Shown here piece after piece: positions 22,325-26,979 of a DNA stretch of 26,979 nucleotides (position 1 is the stretch's first letter; each line of letters opens with the position of its first letter). Origin of the DNA: an uncultured Clostridia bacterium (GTDB lineage Bacteria; Bacillota; Clostridia; Lachnospirales; Anaerotignaceae); assembly GCA_947036475.1 (NCBI GenBank), contig CAMQRG010000005.1:1-26979 (forward strand), written 5' to 3'. A model generated the notes under the pieces. The model was not told where the DNA came from. It saw only the letters and a list, made by a program, of their open reading frames with translations, and made no database searches. A program made the position numbers and the translations under genes.

Positions 22325-23599
22325 ATGGCAGAATTTGATTTTACATCTTTACTGAAAAACGAACTGAAACCGGCTTTGGGCGTAACGGAGGTGGGTGCAA
22401 TCGCGCTTGCGGCGGCGCGGGCATATGATGCTGTGGGCGGTAAGCTGCTGCACATTGAAATGACAATGAATGGCGGTATGTATAAAAACGCCTTTTCCTG
22501 CGCCATTCCAGGTACGGAAGAACTGGGCTGTGAAATGGCGGCGGCTCTGGGTGCGCTTGGCGGCGATTGGACGCTGGGACTGGAATGCCTGAAGCATATC
22601 TCGCCGGAACACGTCGCGAAGGCGAAAGCTTTGGAAATCCCGATTGAAATATGCGTAAACGAAACGAAGGACAGTATATTCATTGAAGCGGAGGTTACGA
22701 CGGAAAACGGCGTAGGCGTGGCGCGGATTGAGGATTTTCACAGCAATATTGTCTATGCCGCAAAGGATAAGGAAGTTTTATTCCAGAAGGAAAAGGCTGC
22801 GGAAAGCGAAACCAGCGCGGCGGCATTTGATTTTGATTCGGTAACAGTAGAGGATATGGTGCGGTATGCGAAAACTGTGCCGATTTCGGAGCTGGACTGT
22901 GTGAAAGAAATGATAGAAATGAACTGCGCGCTTTCGGCGGAGGGGGAAAAAGGCGTTGGGCTTGGCATTTGGAAAACGCTTTCCGCATTCCGGCAGAAGG
23001 GCGCGCTGGGGGACGATATGATGTATGCGGCGCAGAAACTGACCTGCTGTGCCATGGACGCGCGGCTTGCGGGGTTGTCGTTTCCGGCGATGAGTATTGT
23101 GGGCAGTGGTTCGCATGGGATTCTCTGCTCCATGCCTGTGGTTTCTTATGGACGCAGCAGCGGTGCGCCTGAGGAGGAAATTCTGCGGGCAGTTGCGCTG
23201 AGCGGGCTTGTGACGATATTCAGCAAGCATTATACGGGCAGGCTTTCTGCACTTTGCGGGTGCGTGCTGGGCGGCGGCAGCGGCGCGGCGGCTGGTATTA
23301 CATATCTGATGGGCGGCGGCGCGAAGGAAGTTTCCGCGGCGATGGACCATATGGCGGCTGACCTGACCGGCATGATTTGCGACGGCGGCAGTACGGGCTG
23401 TGTGCTGAAAGCATCGTCTGGTGTATATACGGCGTTCCTTGCGGCGATGCTGGCTGTGCAGGGTGTGGAAATCCCGCATAATTTCGGGGTGATTGGGTCA
23501 TCTGCGGAGCAGACGGAAAAGAACCTCGGGCGCATTTCTGACGAGGGCATGTCGCCGATGGACGCAACGATTATTGACATCATGCAGAAAGGAAAGTAA
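22325..23599 (+). CDS. L-cysteine desulfidase/serine dehydratase alpha-like Fe-S protein (424 aa)
   Basis: A UPF0597 (CyuA/YhaM) family protein; relatives split L-cysteine to pyruvate, ammonia and sulfide with a [4Fe-4S] cluster. Three cysteines at family spacing, Cys311 (LSALC), Cys352 (GMICDGG) and Cys359 (STGCVLK), should hold the cluster. SFPAMSIVGSGSHGI and GMICDGGSTGC are family motifs. The N-terminal signature normally PALGCTEP reads PALGVTEVG (Val20), so the cysteine proposed as catalytic base is absent and the substrate may differ. I start at the ATG at 22325 after GGAAGGAG; the longer frame begins inside the MITE-like element. No partner beta subunit or transporter is adjacent. Confidence 0.82.
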   Translation: MAEFDFTSLLKNELKPALGVTEVGAIALAAARAYDAVGGKLLHIEMTMNGGMYKNAFSCAIPGTEELGCEMAAALGALGGDWTLGLECLKHISPEHVAKAKALEIPIEICVNETKDSIFIEAEVTTENGVGVARIEDFHSNIVYAAKDKEVLFQKEKAAESETSAAAFDFDSVTVEDMVRYAKTVPISELDCVKEMIEMNCALSAEGEKGVGLGIWKTLSAFRQKGALGDDMMYAAQKLTCCAMDARLAGLSFPAMSIVGSGSHGILCSMPVVSYGRSSGAPEEEILRAVALSGLVTIFSKHYTGRLSALCGCVLGGGSGAAAGITYLMGGGAKEVSAAMDHMAADLTGMICDGGSTGCVLKASSGVYTAFLAAMLAVQGVEIPHNFGVIGSSAEQTEKNLGRISDEGMSPMDATIIDIMQKGK

Positions 23600-23655
23600 A
23601 ACAGTAGGGTTCTGTTCTATTGCCCCGCAGGAGGCTGCCCGCAATTCTTTAGTGC

Positions 23656-23684
23656 TTGACCTTCGATGGATAGTGTGGTATATT
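23656..23684 (+). promoter_or_regulatory. Strong promoter of the DUF3796-XRE pair
   Basis: TTGACC (23656-23661) and TATATT (23679-23684) are separated by 17 bases. The -10 box lies inside the left arm of a long palindrome. The preceding 23600-23655 holds nothing recognisable. Confidence 0.8.
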
Positions 23685-23712
23685 TCTATCATAATATGAT
23701 AAATATACCACA
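23674..23712 (+). promoter_or_regulatory. 39-bp palindromic operator candidate
   Basis: TGTGGTATATTT (23674-23685) is perfectly complementary to AAATATACCACA (23701-23712). Inside, ATCAT (23688-23692) pairs with ATGAT (23696-23700) round AAT, with a 2-base bulge on the left. It covers the -10 box and the expected transcription start, the right place for a repressor; the XRE protein encoded 370 bp downstream is the obvious candidate. Confidence 0.65.
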
Positions 23713-23730
23713 TTCCGAAGGAGGGATTTT

Positions 23731-24090
23731 ATGAAACAACGAATGAATTATCTGGGGCTTTTATCCTTGCTTGCCATTATTGCGGTTTTTGGCTGGCGGA
23801 CAGGAAATAAGGGGTTGTATGGCTTTTTTGGCTTTGCGTATTACCTGCGTTATTTTTGGGTATTTCCGGACGAATTTTTCCGGCTGAACGTGCAGAAAGC
23901 TGCAACAGCAGCGTTTATGGCGGAAATGCTGTCGCTTATTCCTTTTATATATGCGTGTACTTACCTGATTGGCAGAGTCAAGGGAGTTGCCGCAGCGTTC
24001 GCATTGAGCTTTGCGGTGTCTGTGCTGGTTTTTACGTTCATGCTGGTTTTTCTGGAATGGAAAGAGCGAAGGGGTGCGGAAAATGATTAA
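23731..24090 (+). CDS. DUF3796-type small membrane protein (119 aa)
   Basis: A small integral membrane protein with about four hydrophobic segments: 7-21, 28-46 (LYGFFGFAYYLRYFWVF), 61-81 and 86-106. The GFFGFAYYLRYF stretch, very rich in Phe, Gly and Tyr, and the pairing with an XRE gene fit the DUF3796 family, whose function is not known to me. AAGGAGGGA precedes the ATG. The end overlaps the XRE start by 8 bases, so the two are translationally coupled. The arrangement, membrane protein plus small repressor under a palindromic promoter, resembles small sensor or immunity pairs, but that is inference. Confidence 0.75.
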   Translation: MKQRMNYLGLLSLLAIIAVFGWRTGNKGLYGFFGFAYYLRYFWVFPDEFFRLNVQKAATAAFMAEMLSLIPFIYACTYLIGRVKGVAAAFALSFAVSVLVFTFMLVFLEWKERRGAEND

Positions 24091-24280
24091 AAACCGCATC
24101 AAAGAATACAGGGCAAAACATGATATGACACAGGAACAGCTTGCAAGGCTTGTGGACGTCCGGCGGGAAACCATCGGGAACCTTGAAAGCGGCAGGTACA
24201 ACCCTTCGCTGGTGTTGGCATGGAACATTGCGAAGGTATTTGGTGTTCCGATTGAAGAAATTTTTACTGTTGAAGATTGA
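24083..24280 (+). CDS. XRE-family regulator paired with the DUF3796 protein (65 aa)
   Basis: A minimal Cro/C1-type repressor that is little more than its HTH domain: IKEYRAKHDMTQEQLARLV, VRRETIGNLESGRYNPS, then LAWNIAKVFGVPIEEIF. This compact form (YP_ or Cro-like, about 65 residues) commonly sits next to small membrane proteins. I start at the ATG at 24083, which overlaps the DUF3796 stop by 8 bases, with GAAGGGG upstream; a longer frame to 24011 lies within the membrane protein gene. It most likely binds the palindrome at the operon promoter. Confidence 0.9.
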   Translation: MIKNRIKEYRAKHDMTQEQLARLVDVRRETIGNLESGRYNPSLVLAWNIAKVFGVPIEEIFTVED

Positions 24281-24369
24281 AAGACTAAAAGACCGCGGGA
24301 CATATCGGGGATTACCCTCCAGATACGCAATGTCTGACTGGAAAATTATTTCGAATTTATCATTTTTTA

Positions 24370-24490
24370 CGGGAAACGTAGTTTCCCGCAATAAAGTTCT
24401 TTGCCCCGCTTTCTCCGAAAGAAAGCGGGCGGGAGATTGAGGGCAGAGCCCTCAAGGTTTTGCGGAGGAGGCAGAGCCTCCAAGGTCTTT
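24370..24490 (+). repeat. Stacked hairpin modules in the leader of nfo
   Basis: Four perfect hairpins stand in series: arms 24370-24377/24381-24388, 24405-24413/24421-24429, 24437-24443/24449-24455 and 24467-24472/24476-24481. The block ends with AAGGTCTTT (24482-24490), about 10 bases before the nfo ribosome binding site. The first hairpin holds AAACGTAGTTT, close to AAACGCAGTTT at the start of the block at 1756-1838. The rest of the 24281-24515 gap has no gene. Confidence 0.75.
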
Positions 24491-24515
24491 ACACAAGCAG
24501 CAAGGAGGGATTTTT

Positions 24516-25352
24516 ATGTTCTGGATTGGGTGCCACCTTTCATCGGCGAAGGGCTACCTTGCCATGGGCAGGCAGGCGGCGGAAATCGGCGCGAACGTGT
24601 TCCAGTTTTTTACCCGTAACCCGCGCGGCGGCTCGGTAAAGGCTCTGGATCTGGCAGATATTGAAGCATTTCTGGCTTTTTCACAGGAACAGTGCTTCGG
24701 CCCTTTGCTGGCCCACGCGCCTTATACCATGAATCTTTGTGCGGCAAAACCGGAACTGCGGGAATTTGCCTGCCAGACCATTAAAGAGGACTTGGCGCGG
24801 CTGGAACTTCTGCCCAATGTGATGTTTAATTTCCACCCGGGCAGCCACGTCAGGCAGGGCGCGGAAACGGGCGTTGCGCTGATTGCGGACGCGCTGAATG
24901 ATATTCTTTCGGAGGGCGGAAAAACGCCGATACTGCTGGAAACCATGGCGGGCAAGGGCAGTGAGGTTGGTCGGACATTTGAGGAACTGCGTGCGATTAT
25001 AGACAAAACGGAGCAAAAGGAGCGGCTTGGCGTTTGTCTGGATACCTGCCATGTTTACGATGGAGGCTATGATATTTTGCAGGATTTGGACGGCGTGCTT
25101 GCGGAGTTTGACAGCATTGTCGGGCTGGAACGTCTGCACGCCATACACCTGAACAACAGCAAAAACCCTATTGCCAGCCATAAGGACAGGCACGAAAAGA
25201 TTGGCGAAGGCACGCTGGGGCTGGAAGGGCTTACAAGGGTCATTAACCACCCGAAACTGCGGAATTTGCCGTTTTACTTGGAAACGCCGAATGAACTGGA
25301 CGGCTATGCGCAGGAAATTGCCCTTTTGCGCGGACAGAGGGAGGAAAACTGA
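24516..25352 (+). CDS. nfo: Endonuclease IV, AP endonuclease (278 aa)
   Basis: A zinc-dependent DNA repair enzyme that cuts 5' of abasic sites in base excision repair. The xylose-isomerase-like barrel shows all expected metal-binding segments: the start with GCHLSSAKG, then MFNFHPGSH, ILLETMAGKGSE, GVCLDTCHVYDGGYD, and HLNNSKNPIASHKDRHEKIGEG near 205-230. Length (278) is the family norm. CAAGGAGGGA precedes the ATG at a usual distance. The gene for methylguanine methyltransferase starts one base after its stop, so the two DNA repair genes form one unit, led by the hairpin block upstream. Confidence 0.97.
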   Translation: MFWIGCHLSSAKGYLAMGRQAAEIGANVFQFFTRNPRGGSVKALDLADIEAFLAFSQEQCFGPLLAHAPYTMNLCAAKPELREFACQTIKEDLARLELLPNVMFNFHPGSHVRQGAETGVALIADALNDILSEGGKTPILLETMAGKGSEVGRTFEELRAIIDKTEQKERLGVCLDTCHVYDGGYDILQDLDGVLAEFDSIVGLERLHAIHLNNSKNPIASHKDRHEKIGEGTLGLEGLTRVINHPKLRNLPFYLETPNELDGYAQEIALLRGQREEN

Positions 25353-25353
25353 C

Positions 25354-25818
25354 ATGGAGAAAATATTTTTTTATGATACACCTGTCGGCAGAATCGGGAT
25401 TGCAGAGGAGGACGGCTGTTTGACGCAGGCGACGTTCCGGACAGAACTGCCTGCCGAAGCGGTTTTAGAAGAAACGCCGCTGATTGCACAGTGCAGACAA
25501 CAGCTGGAAGAATATTTTGCGGGGAAGCGGAAAACCTTTGACCTGCCGATTTGCCCAAAGGGGACAGAGTTCCAGAAAAAGGTCTGGTCGGCTCTGCGAG
25601 AAATTCCCTACGGCGAAACGCGGGCGTATGGGGAAATTGCCGCGGCGGCCGGCAATCCGAAAGCGGCGCGCGCTGTGGGAATGGCGAACAACCGCAATCC
25701 CATATCCGTAATTGTGCCCTGCCACCGGGTCATTGGGAGCGACGGAAAACTGGTCGGCTACGGCGGCGGGCTGGATAAAAAGAAATTCCTGCTGGATTTG
25801 GAGCGGGAACACCGGTAA
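25354..25818 (+). CDS. ogt: Methylated-DNA-protein cysteine methyltransferase (154 aa)
   Basis: A suicide repair protein that moves the methyl group from O6-methylguanine in DNA to its own cysteine. The acceptor is Cys123 in the signature IVPCHRVIG. Before it lie the helix-turn-helix segment FQKKVWSALREIPYGETRAYGEIA and the arginine-finger region NPKAARAVGMANNRNP. GKLVGYGGGLDKKKFLLDLE closes the domain. It lacks the Ada activator part, so it is the Ogt/MGMT type. The start at 25354 is one base after the nfo stop, with GAGGAAAA upstream inside the end of nfo, so expression is coupled. Confidence 0.95.
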   Translation: MEKIFFYDTPVGRIGIAEEDGCLTQATFRTELPAEAVLEETPLIAQCRQQLEEYFAGKRKTFDLPICPKGTEFQKKVWSALREIPYGETRAYGEIAAAAGNPKAARAVGMANNRNPISVIVPCHRVIGSDGKLVGYGGGLDKKKFLLDLEREHR

Positions 25819-25835
25819 ACGGACAGGAGGGGATT

Positions 25836-26633
25836 GTGTTGGAAATAACATTCAGTGAAAGCGCGTATGGTTATTTGCGGATTTCAAAGGGCTTTGCGAA
25901 CAGGGAAATCCTTTGCTTCCCGCTGGTGTGGAGCATCGGCGATATTTCAGACAGCACGCCGGGGCAGGCGCGGCGGAACGTCCTTCGCAGGCTGTGTACG
26001 TTTGACCTTGATGAATGCAGGGAACAGATTGACCGGCAGATGAAAGAAGCCGCCGCGTCTTATCAAACCCTGCTGGAACGCGCGGCGGAAGGGGAGGCCG
26101 TCCGTGTCTGGTACAGCAGACAGCCGGACGAGCTGTGCGGTTTTTACTGGCTGATGGCGCAGCTGGACGGTATGCCGGACTGCCCTGTCAGTGCGGCAAA
26201 GCTCCCCCTGTATGTAGAAACGGGAAAAGACGAACTGGTCGCGCATAACTGCTGGGGGGAGGTTTCACCAGAGGAATGCCTCATCCCGCAGGAACAGGCG
26301 GTATCCCTCAACGTGCGCCGTTCCGCGGCGTGGCACTGGCAGGAACTTCAGGAGGAAAACGCCCCGCTTCGTGCCGAAATAAACCGACGGCTTGTCAGCG
26401 TGCCGGAGGATTTTTATGACTGCTTTATCCGCGCGGAACTGCCGCAGATGGGGGAAGAGTTTTTGCAGGGACGCCTGATTGGGCGCGTGATGAGCCACAG
26501 CCAGATGGGGCTTCATGACGGGCTGCTGTCTGGACGCATAGATGCAATGGTGCAGGCGGGGGAACTGGAAGTCATAAAAGCCGCACCGGAGGACTGTCCG
26601 AGCCATTCCCGCCGTATCCTGCGGAAACGGTGA
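25836..26633 (+). CDS. DUF1835/DUF3658 domain protein (265 aa)
   Basis: A protein of unknown function that fits the DUF1835 plus DUF3658 architecture. The N-terminus LEITFSESAYGYLRIS is the DUF1835 opening, in which a Ser-Ala-Gly-type turn follows the first strand; FPLVWSIGDIS is the second landmark. Residues about 165 to 265 hold the DUF3658-like part (ENAPLRAEINRRLVSVPEDFYD, then IGRVMSHSQMGLHDGLLSGRI). The start is GTG at 25836 after AGGAGGGG, with TTG as the next codon; no nearby ATG is in frame. It follows the methyltransferase by 17 bp in the same unit. No signal peptide or membrane segment is seen. Confidence 0.75.
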   Translation: MLEITFSESAYGYLRISKGFANREILCFPLVWSIGDISDSTPGQARRNVLRRLCTFDLDECREQIDRQMKEAAASYQTLLERAAEGEAVRVWYSRQPDELCGFYWLMAQLDGMPDCPVSAAKLPLYVETGKDELVAHNCWGEVSPEECLIPQEQAVSLNVRRSAAWHWQELQEENAPLRAEINRRLVSVPEDFYDCFIRAELPQMGEEFLQGRLIGRVMSHSQMGLHDGLLSGRIDAMVQAGELEVIKAAPEDCPSHSRRILRKR

Positions 26634-26662
26634 AGGTTTTTTTATTTTCTCGGGGAAAAGAG

Positions 26663-26691
26663 TTGTCTTTTCGTGCCGGAACGGCTACAAT
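26663..26691 (+). promoter_or_regulatory. Promoter of asnS
   Basis: TTGTCT (26663-26668) and TACAAT (26686-26691) have a 17-base spacer, about 37 bases before the asnS start. The leader is too short for a T-box. Confidence 0.75.
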
Positions 26692-26728
26692 AGAGGGAAA
26701 CGATAAACACAGGAAAGGAAGTACCGTT

Positions 26729-26930
26729 ATGGATTTGACAATGATAAAATCACTTTACCGCCAGACAGCGGATTTTGTGGACAGGGAGATTACCCTCGGC
26801 GGCTGGATACGCACGATGCGCGTTTCCAAAAACTTCGGCTTTATTGAACTGAACGACGGCTCATTTTTCAAAAATGTGCAGATTGTATTTGAGGCGGAGA
26901 AGCTGGCGAATTATGATGAGGTGACAAAGC
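26729..26930 (+). CDS. asnS: Asparagine-tRNA ligase, 3'-truncated (first 67 aa)
   Basis: The N-terminal part of a class II aminoacyl-tRNA synthetase that charges tRNA with asparagine. The visible part is the OB-fold anticodon-binding region: ITLGGWIRTMRVSKNFGFIELNDGS, then FFKNVQIVFE, which distinguishes AsnRS from the aspartate and lysine enzymes. The ATG at 26729 follows GGAAAGGA by eight bases; the frame could extend upstream to 26630, but that covers the promoter. A full enzyme has about 460 residues, so about 85 percent is missing. The break is artificial: after Lys67 the reading frame runs into library adapter sequence, and residues read from it are not biological. Confidence 0.92.
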
Positions 26931-26979
26931 CTGTCTCTTATACACATCTGACGCTGCCGACGACTCCTTCCGTGTAGAT
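26931..26979. other. Nextera library adapter sequence (assembly artefact)
   Basis: CTGTCTCTTATACACATCT (26931-26949) is the transposase mosaic end, GACGCTGCCGACGA (26950-26963) the Read 2-side adapter, CTCCTTCC (26964-26971) sits where the i5 index belongs, and GTGTAGAT (26972-26979) begins the P5 segment. The parts are in the exact order and spacing of an adapter read-through, so the last 49 bases are not genomic DNA. Confidence 0.97.

Noticed and set aside
1..26930. tRNA, rRNA, CRISPR array, intact insertion sequence or prophage
   Set aside because: No cloverleaf, conserved rRNA stretch, regularly spaced repeat, transposase or phage structural gene was seen on either strand.
26931..26977. 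Continuation of asnS to 26977
   Set aside because: These codons are adapter sequence, not the AsnRS gene.

Overview
The window looks like a complete short-read contig from a bacterium of the phylum Bacillota, most likely a gut-type member of the class Clostridia. Supporting signs are strong AGGAGG-type ribosome binding sites, sigma-A promoters with 17-base spacers, a RecU-type Holliday junction resolvase, anaerobic ribonucleotide reductase with its activase, WG-repeat secreted proteins and a DUF3796/XRE pair. A TolC-like protein leaves the double-membraned class Negativicutes open. The last 49 bases are not genomic: they match Nextera library adapter read-through, so real sequence ends at about 26930, inside asnS. 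The first 76 bases are hairpin repeat sequence, a usual place for an assembly to break.

Layout. 1-930: two divergent small XRE regulators. 1051-6844: a TetR regulator followed by an export cassette (lipoprotein membrane-fusion protein, two paralogous ABC-2 permeases, TolC-like protein) with no ATPase gene. 6925-9674: nrdD-nrdG behind candidate NrdR boxes and a terminator-like leader hairpin. 9766-12695: a manganese (yybP-ykoY) riboswitch controlling a P2-type cation ATPase, which points to manganese export rather than only calcium transport. 12743-13120: an unrecognised membrane protein.

13255-18461 (minus strand): a five-gene run in transcription order, NIT2-like amidohydrolase, MsrA-MsrB fusion, recU, tldD, tldE, with tight spacing or overlaps and two TTG starts. 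18619-22036: two tandem paralogous secreted WG-repeat proteins behind one promoter and a structured leader. 22137-22300: a 164-bp MITE-like element directly before an L-cysteine desulfidase/serine dehydratase-like Fe-S enzyme that has lost the family's catalytic cysteine. 23656-24280: a DUF3796 membrane protein and XRE regulator behind a promoter buried in a 39-bp palindrome. 24370-24490: stacked hairpins of the same modular type as those at 1756-1838. 24516-26633: endonuclease IV, methylguanine methyltransferase and a DUF1835/DUF3658 protein. 26729-26930: the 5' end of asnS.

No rRNA, tRNA, CRISPR array, prophage or intact insertion sequence was seen. The points most worth follow-up are the ATPase-less export cassette with a TolC-like partner, the riboswitch-based reassignment of the cation ATPase, the catalytic-cysteine loss in the desulfidase-like enzyme, the palindromic operator of the DUF3796/XRE pair, and the hairpin-module and MITE-like elements placed in 5' leaders.
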